Part shown: positions 45,174 to 53,971 of the stretch, piece by piece | Position numbering within the stretch: the stretch's first letter is position 1 | How the letters are laid out: the number at the start of each line of letters is the position of its first letter | Source of the DNA: Pseudomaricurvus albidus | Lineage (GTDB): Bacteria > Pseudomonadota > Gammaproteobacteria > Pseudomonadales > Cellvibrionaceae | Direction: 5' to 3' | Assembly: GCF_018863235.1 (NCBI RefSeq) | Contig: NZ_JAHKRS010000008.1 | Span: 124,001 to 188,000 of the forward strand | Length of the DNA stretch: 64,000 bases | The notes under the pieces: model-generated | What the model saw: only the letters and a program-made list of their open reading frames with translations | Told to the model about the DNA's origin: nothing | Databases searched by the model: none | Made by a program: the position numbers and the translations under genes

Positions 45174-45577
45174 TCTGATGGGCTGAACACATGGATGCCG
45201 GGGCTGCCCGCTAAAGTGTGTTCAACCCCATTCGTCTGAACGGCCACTAAGGTATGGTTTTATCGGGGAGTCTGTATCCGTGGGCTCCTTATCCTATTTC
45301 CCTCTTTACCACTATCACTTCTTATCGCCCCGGCTGCTGCATCCACCTGGCCTCTCCCTTTGGCTCAGAATGACATATAAGCCGGCTCTGTAACTTGTTG
45401 AATGTTCTTGGCTTTCTATACTTAGTTACCTGCGTTGATACAGTTAGGCTTTGCCGCATAAAAAGGGACGTTGTTGACAAGTTCATCGAAGCAAACCCTA
45501 TCTTTTGCGTATCCATTAAACCTGCACCAGTAAAGAATCACTGGCTGGAAGATCACACATCATAAGGTAATACACGT
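45174..45577. other. intergenic region after gltX
   Basis: About 400 bases without a credible gene. It holds an imperfect hairpin near 45184-45226 that may end gltX transcription. A stretch near 45335-45385, read on the minus strand, includes TGTCATTCTGAGCCAAAGGG, which resembles a dispersed intergenic repeat; no second copy is present here. Confidence 0.4.
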
Positions 45578-46405
45578 ATGTACCTGGCTGGGTTTATTCT
45601 GAGTACAATATTGGGTGGGGTGTTGATTGCCCTGATTGCTTGGTGTTTGATCAAGCTCTATAGAATGCACACGATGCTCTACACGCTGAAAGACCACATT
45701 ATCAAAATCAATGACTCTTCATTCCGCCAGACTGAAGCGCTGCTAGGGTTATATAAAAATCTCGACTTTGAGCTCGCCTTACCTCATACCCGTGGTTTTG
45801 CCGCTTCTCCCGACTTCCTCGCAGTAGTACACGAAACAATCAAACAACAGTCACCCAAAACAGTAGTTGAATGCAGCAGTGGCCTCTCCACACTGATCGC
45901 CGCCAAAACCTTGCAGCAGCTCGGCGCAGGTCATGTATACAGCCTTGAATCGGATCAATACTATTGCGATCAAACTCGGGCATTGCTGGATAAACACAAG
46001 GTATCAGATTGGGCTACCGTGATTCATGCGCCGCTTATACCCACAGAAATTAACGGGGTTAGTTATCAATGGTACGACGCCTCTGCTCTTAATGAGTTGA
46101 ATAATGTAGATTTAATGGTTATTGACGGGCCTTTTGCCGGGGTGAATCCACTGGCCAGATACCCCGCAGGGCCCAAATTATTGCCCAAACTGGCCTCTGA
46201 CGGTGAGGTGCTGATTGATGATTATCAGCGACCCGATGAGAAAAAGATGGTCAAACTGTGGTTGGAACAGTTTCCAAATATGGACAAGCAGGACGTCCCC
46301 TGTGAAAAAGGCTGTATGCGCTTGATAAATTCGGCAAAATCACCGGCACAAGGAGTTGTGAAGGTATCTGGAGGTGAAGCCGCCGGGCGAGTGGCACATG
46401 GTTGA
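45578..46405 (+). CDS. class I SAM-dependent methyltransferase with N-terminal membrane span
   Basis: A 275-residue protein. Residues about 3-25 form a hydrophobic span (LAGFILSTILGGVLIALIAW). The Rossmann-like domain has TVVECSSGLSTLIAAKTLQ (SAM site), HVYSLESDQYYCDQTRALL (acidic residue at strand 2) and VDLMVIDGPFAGVNPLARYP. Substrate not identifiable; it may be a small-molecule or glycan methyltransferase held at the inner membrane. GGTAAT precedes the ATG. It is a single gene upstream of tRNA-Ala. Confidence 0.75.
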   Translation: MYLAGFILSTILGGVLIALIAWCLIKLYRMHTMLYTLKDHIIKINDSSFRQTEALLGLYKNLDFELALPHTRGFAASPDFLAVVHETIKQQSPKTVVECSSGLSTLIAAKTLQQLGAGHVYSLESDQYYCDQTRALLDKHKVSDWATVIHAPLIPTEINGVSYQWYDASALNELNNVDLMVIDGPFAGVNPLARYPAGPKLLPKLASDGEVLIDDYQRPDEKKMVKLWLEQFPNMDKQDVPCEKGCMRLINSAKSPAQGVVKVSGGEAAGRVAHG

Positions 46406-46534
46406 ACCCTTGATCTTGATGCACGCTGCCAATGGGCCAGGGTAGGTCAATCTAACCCACTGATAAATAAACAGTTGACTATCGAGAACGGGGTGATAGA
46501 ATGCGCTCCGCTTTCGAAGGAAAGCACCCGATAT

Positions 46535-46610
46535 GGGGCCTTAGCTCAGCTGGGAGAGCGCAACACTGGCAGTGTTGAGGTCAGCGGTTCGATCCCGCTA
46601 GGCTCCACCA
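46535..46610 (+). tRNA. tRNA-Ala (GGC)
   Basis: A 76-base cloverleaf: acceptor GGGGCCT pairs with AGGCTCC, D arm GCTC/GAGC, anticodon stem CAACA/TGTTG with loop CTGGCAG (anticodon GGC), T arm with GGTTCGATCC, and encoded CCA. It reads GCC codons. A strong terminator follows 8 bases later. No integrase or att-like repeat was seen beside it. Confidence 0.97.
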
Positions 46611-46618
46611 AATTTAAA

Positions 46619-46648
46619 AGCCCGCACAGCAATGTGCGGGCTTTTTTT
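46619..46648 (+). terminator. Rho-independent terminator of tRNA-Ala
   Basis: A perfect 10-bp stem AGCCCGCACA / TGTGCGGGCT with loop GCAA, followed by a run of T. Classic intrinsic terminator. Confidence 0.92.
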
Positions 46649-46826
46649 GTGTCTGTCAGTTAAGTCCACATTAAGTCCATGTGAGATGTAATTGCTGGGT
46701 GATGTCGATGAGACTGTTTTCGCTGAATAGGTTAATAAATCGGCTTTGTGCTGTAGGTTCTACTGGTCAGGTCTCTTTGATATTCGGCATTGCCCTTACA
46801 GCAGTCCTTTAAGCCTTATGTTTTCG

Positions 46827-47312
46827 TCACAAGGCCCATAGTACAATGGCCGAGGACACCAGTATCAACCCCAAGAACAACCACTTTAGCCTTACTCCCT
46901 TATTGGAGATGTGCCCCCACCAGCTACGTGAATCCTCAGATGGCTGGGGCGGCTCCCCCATCTCCTGATAGCAACTCATAAGATAATCAAGCTCGGTTAA
47001 CGTGGCTTGCACGTCCTGTTTGAATAACTCAAAAATCTGGACATCATTTAGAATGGCTCTGGCCTGGCCGAAACGGCGTTGCAAAAACTGTTCATTGATT
47101 TCCTGTGACACACCAAACACTTCAGCGGTTTGATAGAAGGCCTTGGCTTGTCTGTGCCATTCGGCAAAGGCTTTGCTGCGATAGGCCCGTGGACTGTTAC
47201 CGACTCTTTGGAGCCCTTTTTTAACCGCCATCAATTCCATTACCTGTGAAGGGGCATGGGTATTATCAGTCGAAGGGGAGGTAATCCCCGGTGTGGCTAG
47301 GCTTGCAGGCAT
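46827..47312 (-). CDS. hypothetical protein with C-terminal membrane anchor
   Basis: A 161-residue protein. The body is polar and helical (AFAEWHRQAKAFYQTAEVFG, then NEQFLQRRFGQARAIL), and a single hydrophobic span ends the chain (LKWLFLGLILVSSAIVLWAL), with Trp-rich residues before it. I do not recognise it. It looks like a tail-anchored cytoplasmic protein. No linked partner gene is evident. Confidence 0.6.
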   Translation of the reverse strand: MPASLATPGITSPSTDNTHAPSQVMELMAVKKGLQRVGNSPRAYRSKAFAEWHRQAKAFYQTAEVFGVSQEINEQFLQRRFGQARAILNDVQIFELFKQDVQATLTELDYLMSCYQEMGEPPQPSEDSRSWWGHISNKGVRLKWLFLGLILVSSAIVLWAL

Positions 47313-47603
47313 AACATTCAGGGCTCTCGGGGGTAAGTGAGATCATGGGCTCGGTAATTTTTATTACAACAGCAATATAGCCCTGAACACTGTTTCAGAA
47401 AGCGAACTGTATCAAAGTTTATTCTGGCATCCTGCAAAACTCGGATTTAGACCATTTCCGATTCCTTTACTTCCCAATCCACTGACAAGCTCAGGACGAG
47501 GGATTCCATAGAAAATTAATGACGGAAACAAAGTGAATAGTTGGCTGATTCGTTTTGATCGTGGGCAAGGCGACCCGCAGGCCGCCCAGCCCAATACCGG
47601 CTT

Positions 47604-49514
47604 TTAGGAGCCGATAATGCCACCATCCTTGCGGGTGATGACCAGTGTGCAGTCCCGTGGGATGGTTGTGCCATCGTACGGAGCCGGGAAGTTGGTTGCC
47701 GATGGATTGCCGTCGCCGGGGTGTTGAATGTTGACGAAGGCGGTACGCTGATCCGGGGTGACGGTAAAACCGGTGATTTCATCACTTTTGACACCAACCA
47801 GCAGACGCTTGGGTTCTGGAGTGTCTTTGGTGGTGTCAAAGACCACCAGTTGATCTTGCAGACCGTCGGGTTGTCCACCGTCGGTGCCGATAAACAGGCG
47901 ACCGTATGGGTCCGCCCAGGCGGCGTCGGGATCGGTGAAGACACCTTCTGTGCCGCGGGTGGTTGAGGCAATCAGGTAGATATCCCAAACGAAGGTGTTG
48001 CCCATGTGGTCGTCATTGTCGAGGGTGCGGATAATGTGACCATCGTTGTTGGGGGCTTCAGGATTGGCGGCAGTGGCTTCGGTGCGGTTGCTGTTGTTGG
48101 TACAGGTCCAGAAGACTTCACCGTTGGTGCCAATGGTGGTCCATTCCGGACGATCCATGGGGGTGGCACCCAACAAGTCTGCAGCAATGCGGGCGTAGAT
48201 CAGGACTTCAGCCTGCGATTGGAAGCGTGCGGAAAGCACAGGGTTGTTGACGGTCAATTCCAGCCATTCGCCAGTGCCGTCATCATTGAATTTGGCAACG
48301 AATAAACGGCCGTCATCCAGCGGACTTTCGCCATCGGCAATGGCGCTTTTCCAGGCTTTGTCAGAGACGTATTTGTAGCAGTAGTCGAAGCGCTGGTCGT
48401 CACCCATATAGGCGGCAATTCGACCATTTTGGCTCTCGGCTATGGCAATGGCTTCGTGTTTGAAACGACCCAGCGCAGTGCGTTTGACGGGTTGTTGTGT
48501 GCCGTCGAACGGATCGATTTCGACAATCCAGCCAAAACGGTTCTGTTCGTTGATGTAGTCTTCATCGGTCAAGTCGAAGCGCTTGTCGAACAGGTGCCAG
48601 CCGTAGCCAAAACCAGAACTGCTGAAACCGTAACGATCCTGTTCTTCGGTCGGGTTGAAGGCGTTGTTCGCACCGAAGTAACCGTTGAAGTTTTCCTCGC
48701 AGGTCAGGTAGGTGCCCCAGGGGGTTGCGCCTGAACCGCAGTTGTTAACCGTGCCCAGTGCAATGTTGCCGTTGGGGTTTTGCAACAACTCCGAATCAGC
48801 TGCCGGGCCGGAGAATGCAACGGGTGTGTTGGCGGTGATACGGCGTGTGTTTTTGCTGGCAACCACTTTCCAGCCGTGACGACGATCCTTTTCGATTTTG
48901 AGCACGGACACACCGTGAACGTTCTGGGAGAGACGAACTTCCTCCAGACTTTCTGGTGTGGATTTACCCAGTGCATGGGAGTTTGATCCATATTCGTGGT
49001 TGACGCACAGCATGCCGGCATTACTGCGCATGTGATAGCCTTTGCCGTAAATAACACCGTCATGCTGATCCATCGGGAAGAACCACATGCCATCGTGCCC
49101 CAGACCAGTCTGCAATGCAGCTTGTGACGAGGTGGGGCGAGAGTTTGGGTCGCCTTTGTACTCAGAGGTGATGCCGGGCTCGATAGGCGTCCCCCATGGT
49201 GCCAGCACCTGATATTGGTAGTCGTCTGAAATGGTTGGCATGGTGGCATCGGTGACGTCGCTGATGGCTACAGGTTTGAAACCTACCAGCTCGCTTTTTG
49301 GGCGGTGATGCCCCCAGCTCCATCCGGCTTGAACCGTTGGCGCCAGAAAACTCGTGGCGGCAACAGCCAGGCTGCCTCCCAGTACGCCGCGGCGTGTCAT
49401 GTTTGATTCCAGTACCGACGCGAAGGGTCGGTTGCCGGAATTGTTCGATGGGATGTTTTCAATGTCGTCGTGTAGCTTCGCATTATCCATAATGCCGGTG
49501 TCATTCTTTTTCAT
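47604..49514 (-). CDS. phoX: PhoX-family alkaline phosphatase (DUF839), Tat-exported
   Basis: A protein of about 636 residues. I chose ATG 49514, which has GAGAGG upstream, over an in-frame GTG at 49526. A long N-terminal leader precedes the twin-arginine signal TRRGVLGGSLAVA. The body shows PhoX landmarks: LCVNHEYGSNSHALGKSTPE, CGSGATPWGTYLTCEENFNG, GWIVEIDPFDGTQQPVKRTA and GRFKHEAIAIA. PhoX enzymes are periplasmic Ca/Fe-dependent phosphomonoesterases that release phosphate under starvation. Its promoter may carry a half Pho box (49619-49625). Single gene. Confidence 0.88.
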   Translation of the reverse strand: MKKNDTGIMDNAKLHDDIENIPSNNSGNRPFASVLESNMTRRGVLGGSLAVAATSFLAPTVQAGWSWGHHRPKSELVGFKPVAISDVTDATMPTISDDYQYQVLAPWGTPIEPGITSEYKGDPNSRPTSSQAALQTGLGHDGMWFFPMDQHDGVIYGKGYHMRSNAGMLCVNHEYGSNSHALGKSTPESLEEVRLSQNVHGVSVLKIEKDRRHGWKVVASKNTRRITANTPVAFSGPAADSELLQNPNGNIALGTVNNCGSGATPWGTYLTCEENFNGYFGANNAFNPTEEQDRYGFSSSGFGYGWHLFDKRFDLTDEDYINEQNRFGWIVEIDPFDGTQQPVKRTALGRFKHEAIAIAESQNGRIAAYMGDDQRFDYCYKYVSDKAWKSAIADGESPLDDGRLFVAKFNDDGTGEWLELTVNNPVLSARFQSQAEVLIYARIAADLLGATPMDRPEWTTIGTNGEVFWTCTNNSNRTEATAANPEAPNNDGHIIRTLDNDDHMGNTFVWDIYLIASTTRGTEGVFTDPDAAWADPYGRLFIGTDGGQPDGLQDQLVVFDTTKDTPEPKRLLVGVKSDEITGFTVTPDQRTAFVNIQHPGDGNPSATNFPAPYDGTTIPRDCTLVITRKDGGIIGS

Positions 49515-49940
49515 GAGGCCTCTCACGTGGTCGTTGATTAAAAAGATGTGTTTGTTGTTGATGTGCTACTGCTTTAAAGACACTGCTTGTTGAATCCCTT
49601 CAAAAGTAACGTGTGTCTGTGACAGTTTTTTTAATCGGAGTTGTGGTGTTTTAAATGTGTGAATCGGCGCCAAACAAAGAGTGATTTAGATGTCAGTTTG
49701 TGATCAAAGTTTATTTCAGGGGGATTAGTAGAGGAGAGTTTTATAAACCGAAAAATGGCAGTTTGCTATCGGAAAGAACGAAAACCTGAAAGATTTTGCA
49801 ATAGAGATGGTTTAAAACTTAAGGCCTGCATAACATTATGAGGCGTCGCATTGAGGCTGTGATGAGTTATTTCTTTTAAGGTTAAGCAGTTTGCACCTCT
49901 TACATCATCATGCACAAACTGCTTAAGAGCGTTAGCTTAA
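49515..49940. promoter_or_regulatory. phoX upstream region with partial Pho box and inverted repeat
   Basis: About 425 AT-rich bases between the lipase-like gene and phoX, both on the minus strand. On the minus strand CTGTCAC (49625-49619) matches one half of a Pho box (CTGTCAT), but the second half at the right spacing is poor. A 12-bp perfect inverted repeat lies at 49882-49926. Confidence 0.35.
49882..49926. repeat. 12-bp perfect inverted repeat
   Basis: Arms TTAAGCAGTTTG and CAAACTGCTTAA are separated by 21 bases. The hairpin lies just after the stop of the lipase-like gene. Neither strand has a T tract after it, so intrinsic termination is uncertain. Confidence 0.6.
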
Positions 49941-51278
49941 TTAGGGGCGACTGTCCCCCTGCACAAAATCATTAAACAATACCGTAATTCGATCTGTTGT
50001 CGATGGCCAGTTGGGAATGTTGAACTCCTGCATATCGCCATCGTCTCCCCGATCAATCAGAGTCAGTCGAATGCGCCCTGAGGCATCATCACTGGCAGGA
50101 ATGTAAAAATCGTTGCCGGTGATAAACGGCAGCGAGTGCAAGTAGGCGATGGGTTGCGAGAGATCGCTTTGCGTGTCGGCGTATTGATCGTTCAGGTAGA
50201 TGGCGGTGGTGCGGTTTGCGAATGAGCTGTTGGCCGCGTTAATGACGTTTTGGCCGTTGACGATCAGCAGATCATTCCCCATGTCCTGCTCGCCCCAGAA
50301 TTCACGATCCCGTGAAACGATGAGGTTGCTTTGACCCTGGGAGACGTCGATATTGGCACCAATTCCGCCTCCGACGGGGGAGGTAAGCAGGCGGACAAAG
50401 TGGTCATCACGCAGGAAGGGTTGTTTGTAGACGTGATGGTTTTGGCCGGGGCGAACGATCACAAATTCGTAAAAACGATCACGGTGACCTTTAAAGGGAC
50501 CCCAGTTGCCGGATGAATCTATGTTAAATCGGGCTTGGGGGTGGTCTTTCAGGCGTTGGCCTGTGGCGCCATCGATTTCATAGATTTCCAGCACAGAGCC
50601 ATCCACACCGATATTCAGGGGGAACAGCACGGCTCGCCCGGCAATAGTAATACGGGAATGGCGGCTCGGTTGAATCTGAGTTGTGCGGGGTTCGTCGCCG
50701 GTGAGAAATCTGAACATATGAGCGAAAGACTCTGCCGATGTCGCGGTTTCGACGTGGGTTTGCCCGCTGATGGTGATGTTCTCACCGCCGCCAATAAAGC
50801 CGCCTCGGCCAATCTCGGCCCATAGGGCCAGCGTGGGGACATTGCCAGGTAAAGACTGAGCTGAATAGCCATCGATGTTGATATAGTGGGCGATCGGTGC
50901 AGCGCGGTCCGGTGAAGCCAGGTAGGTCTGCAGGACGTAGGTGCCCAGAGAGTGACCCATGACATCCACCTGCTCAGCACCTGTTGTCTCTTGTACGTCA
51001 GAAATCAAATCGTCCAGCCGGGCGTGAACCGTCTCCAGACTGTCAACGTTAAAAGACGAGTCGTATTCTAATACAAACAGATGTTCCTGCGGGTAACCGT
51101 TGCTGTGAAAGCGCATGGCTTGCGACTCAAATTGCGAAGCCGAGCCTGCGCCGCCGTGAACAAAGATCAGTGGGTTATGTTTGAAGTGCTTTTCTCCATA
51201 GGCAGAGAGTGAAGCAAAAAAACCAAATGCCAATGTGAGAAGAATGAAAAGTGATTGTTGTCGTATTGATTGTTTCAT
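49941..51278 (-). CDS. secreted lipase-like alpha/beta hydrolase
   Basis: A 445-residue protein with signal peptide (SLFILLTLAFGFFASLSAYG) and AGGTG before the ATG. The hydrolase domain covers about residues 30-210: NPLIFVHGGAGSASQFESQA (oxyanion region) and VDVMGHSLGTYVLQTYLASP with nucleophile Ser110. The C-terminal half (about 220-445) has beta-rich repeats with ITIAGRAVLFPLNIGVDGSV, resembling the accessory domain of some extracellular lipases. It likely acts on esters outside the cell or in the periplasm; the substrate is unknown. Confidence 0.85.
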   Translation of the reverse strand: MKQSIRQQSLFILLTLAFGFFASLSAYGEKHFKHNPLIFVHGGAGSASQFESQAMRFHSNGYPQEHLFVLEYDSSFNVDSLETVHARLDDLISDVQETTGAEQVDVMGHSLGTYVLQTYLASPDRAAPIAHYINIDGYSAQSLPGNVPTLALWAEIGRGGFIGGGENITISGQTHVETATSAESFAHMFRFLTGDEPRTTQIQPSRHSRITIAGRAVLFPLNIGVDGSVLEIYEIDGATGQRLKDHPQARFNIDSSGNWGPFKGHRDRFYEFVIVRPGQNHHVYKQPFLRDDHFVRLLTSPVGGGIGANIDVSQGQSNLIVSRDREFWGEQDMGNDLLIVNGQNVINAANSSFANRTTAIYLNDQYADTQSDLSQPIAYLHSLPFITGNDFYIPASDDASGRIRLTLIDRGDDGDMQEFNIPNWPSTTDRITVLFNDFVQGDSRP

Positions 51279-51605
51279 GGAACACCTGAATTTTATTGTT
51301 AGAAGGAAAGTATTTGTTTCTGTGTGAATAAAATCAAACAGATGAAAAGATTTTGACGACAGATAAAGATATTTTTGTTTTGCTCTATGACCCGATATTC
51401 TGTTTGGTCGGATTTTTCAGTCTCTCGTGTATTGGGGTAAGAATTTTGGATGAGTGATCAAACAATGAAAGAGCGAAGTGGTATCTCATCAGAAAGTATA
51501 TTTTGCCAAGTGGCGATACGAAGAATCAGACAAAAGTGCGATTGGAAAAAGGAAGCTTTTAAGTAGTGTTTAAAGTCCAGTTTCAGATATCAAGGATGAT
51601 CTTTG
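51279..51605. promoter_or_regulatory. divergent AT-rich intergenic region
   Basis: About 325 bases between the lipase-like gene (minus) and the effector-like gene (plus). No coding frame. It must hold both promoters; no strong -35/-10 pair stands out. GGATGA lies just before the ATG at 51606. Confidence 0.4.
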
Positions 51606-52826
51606 ATGGACTCTTACGCACAAAAACTAACTCGCTTGTTGTTGACTCATGGTGATCCTCAGGTTGCGCCGGCTGAGGTGGCGATGTTGAATAATAAGCC
51701 TATGTGGCTATTTAAACTTGATGTTGAAAGTGATATGAGCGGCTATGAAGTTGTGTTAAGTGGTTATGCTCAGCATGTTTATCAATGTGAACTTCCCAGT
51801 GATGAGATTGGTGATTTGAATAGTTCCTTAGTTAAGTTGAGGTCTATGCCTTATGGCTTTTCTGAGAAAAGGCTTAAGGGGAGTGTTAGTACATACAGTG
51901 TCGTGGCAAAAGGATCTTTTCGGATTGATTATCAAATTTATAATGGACGTGTTGTAATTTTTAATATTCAGCCAGTGTCTAAGTTAAAAAAGTTGCGTGA
52001 TGCCACTGAGCAGCCGGGAGTTTATAGAGTAAAACGGAATTCATACGGTAGCTGGCGGGTTGTGGGGAGGACTGATCAAGTAACAACAGCGTATGCTGCC
52101 GTGAATGGACAATCCAATAATTTGGCAAAGGCCCAATGGTTAATGGGGAGTCATATTTCTGTAGAATTTGGTGAAGGCGTACAGGAGTTTAGCTTGTACC
52201 ATAACCCCAGTATTGGGGGGTACGGTGATACATGGGAGTCTGTGCAGGACAAGTTAGGATTTACGACACCGGTAACCCGTCAATTTTCGAAGGTGCTGGA
52301 GAAAACACAGAAAGCCGGTAATCAAACTGAATGGGTGGTTCACAGTCAGGGTGGGCTGATTTTTACCGAAGGTGTACGCTACCTGCTTAACAATCACAGT
52401 AGCTGGGCATTACGGCATCTCACGTTTAATGGTATAAATCATAAACAGCAAAGTAGCTTGCTGGATAAGCAAAAAGTGGCATTTCATGGTAATGCCAATA
52501 ATAATTGGCGATCCAGTCGATTGTTAGAGCGTGCTGGAATTGATGTTATTGCCATCAGGACCCACGATTACGATTTGGTGACGAATATTGTAGGGTTAAA
52601 TACCATCAGCCCTCGTAAACTGGTGGGTTCTGTGCTCTACGCGAATCACGTGTTATCGGGGTCTGTTGTACAAAGCCCGCATACTTTGATGCAAACTCAA
52701 CAACAATGGGAACAAAATATGATAAATGGTCCAGGGAAAGGGCGGAATATACTGCAGAAAGGATTTCATGCTTCCGGGAATACGATTAATCGTTCTGTCA
52801 AAGTCATTAATAATTATTTGCCATGA
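51606..52826 (+). CDS. lipase-like protein without signal peptide, possible secreted effector
   Basis: A 406-residue protein. I do not recognise the N-terminal 180 residues. The C-terminal half has an alpha/beta-hydrolase-like elbow EWVVHSQGGLIFTEGVRYLL with Ser247, preceded by FSLYHNPSIGGYGDTWESVQ; HSQGG replaces the usual GHSQG. There is no signal peptide or membrane span. The HSQGG type occurs in lipase-like domains of some type VI and Rhs/FHA toxins, so an antibacterial effector is possible. Its stop overlaps the next gene (ATGA), which encodes a secreted protein. No VgrG, Hcp or other secretion gene is seen. The effector idea is inference. Confidence 0.6.
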   Translation: MDSYAQKLTRLLLTHGDPQVAPAEVAMLNNKPMWLFKLDVESDMSGYEVVLSGYAQHVYQCELPSDEIGDLNSSLVKLRSMPYGFSEKRLKGSVSTYSVVAKGSFRIDYQIYNGRVVIFNIQPVSKLKKLRDATEQPGVYRVKRNSYGSWRVVGRTDQVTTAYAAVNGQSNNLAKAQWLMGSHISVEFGEGVQEFSLYHNPSIGGYGDTWESVQDKLGFTTPVTRQFSKVLEKTQKAGNQTEWVVHSQGGLIFTEGVRYLLNNHSSWALRHLTFNGINHKQQSSLLDKQKVAFHGNANNNWRSSRLLERAGIDVIAIRTHDYDLVTNIVGLNTISPRKLVGSVLYANHVLSGSVVQSPHTLMQTQQQWEQNMINGPGKGRNILQKGFHASGNTINRSVKVINNYLP

Positions 52827-53770
52827 TGCGCAATCAATCAGTATTTGTATCGGGAATCGTGTTTATGTTATCCATCTTATCCAGTCTATTGCCATTCTCC
52901 GCTTCGGCGAAAGATACATATCCCGTTATATCCCAACGGCAGGTCAATATAGGCGGTCATGTATTTAGTTTTGATTTGCCAGAAGGTTTTAGTAAAGACT
53001 TACCCGCTGACGATATGGTGAAAGATCTGGAAATCAGCTCTTTGGACCAATTTAATGATTTAATCGCAGGAAATATTCTGCGTCGCTGGTGGGATATTAA
53101 AGAGCCAGGTTGGTTTGGCAGCGATCTGGGCACGCTCATGCTGGAAATGAGTGTGCAGAGAATACATCCTAATACTCGCAAGCGACTTAACTCGGAACCT
53201 TATGATGTGACTGATCGCCTGGGTATTATGCTAGCGGTAGATGAGCTTGTCTATCGACGTTATAGTGAGCATAACGAAGAGGTCAGGCATCCAGATGGCT
53301 CGTGGAATCATGAACTGGCTTATTTCAATTCTGGTATTGCCTCAATGTTGGGACCTACTTTGTATGCTGCCCAACGTGATCATATTGTTAACGGACAGAG
53401 TTGGCTTAGGTACAGTATATCTGCCCCGCACGATGCCATTGTCACAAGCTATGCATTGCCTATCAATCAAAGCTTTATGATTGAACTGACTTTCACTTAC
53501 GCTGTAAATCACGGTATCGCTTTGCAAGGTGGAAAGCGTGATTTTCTGCGGACCGCTGAAGATCGGATTACCAATCCGATCATCAACAGCCTCTACTTCG
53601 AATACCCTAAAGACAGTCCGGTAAAAGCCGTGGTTGAAGGCAAGTGGTTAACAGAAACCACAGATGACGTGGTCAGAAGCCGTTGGCAGACCATCGTTAA
53701 GCCATTATTCGGGGATGAGGCCTACGAGAGGGCCTTGGCTGAACATCAAAAGCTTGAACATCAGCCCTGA
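52823..53770 (+). CDS. secreted protein coupled to the lipase-like gene, possible immunity protein
   Basis: A 315-residue protein with N-terminal signal peptide (VFMLSILSSLLPFSASA) and no further membrane span. Visible: HVFSFDLPEGFSKDLPADDM, GNILRRWWDIKEPGWFGSD and QSWLRYSISAPHDAIVTSYA. I do not recognise it; its general build recalls periplasmic immunity proteins of lipase effectors (Tli4-like), but this is a weak impression. The 4-base overlap (ATGA) with the upstream gene implies co-translation. A periplasmic location would suit protection against a membrane-attacking lipase. Confidence 0.55.
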   Translation: MMRNQSVFVSGIVFMLSILSSLLPFSASAKDTYPVISQRQVNIGGHVFSFDLPEGFSKDLPADDMVKDLEISSLDQFNDLIAGNILRRWWDIKEPGWFGSDLGTLMLEMSVQRIHPNTRKRLNSEPYDVTDRLGIMLAVDELVYRRYSEHNEEVRHPDGSWNHELAYFNSGIASMLGPTLYAAQRDHIVNGQSWLRYSISAPHDAIVTSYALPINQSFMIELTFTYAVNHGIALQGGKRDFLRTAEDRITNPIINSLYFEYPKDSPVKAVVEGKWLTETTDDVVRSRWQTIVKPLFGDEAYERALAEHQKLEHQP

Positions 53771-53971
53771 TTTCTATGAGCTGTGTATTGGGGGCGGCAG
53801 TCATCCTGCCATTAGATGATTCAAAGCCAGTTGACGATTTCTGTAAACATCAACACCAGTGTGTCACCGGGATTAATCGGTCAGGGTTTCGCAACCTTCT
53901 CTAGTGTCTCTGTGGTGTTGTGACGAATGGTTTTGATTCACTGCTTTAGTAAAGATTGGCAAACGCTTAAA

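Noticed and set aside
45335-45385. Sequence resembling a dispersed TGTCATTCTGAG-type repeat
   Set aside because: Only one short copy is present in the window, so a repeat cannot be demonstrated.
46475-46663. Open frame of 62 codons through the tRNA-Ala gene
   Set aside because: It reads through the tRNA cloverleaf and its terminator, so it is a chance frame.
46535-47312. Possible genomic island inserted at tRNA-Ala
   Set aside because: No integrase and no direct repeat of the tRNA 3' end were found downstream.
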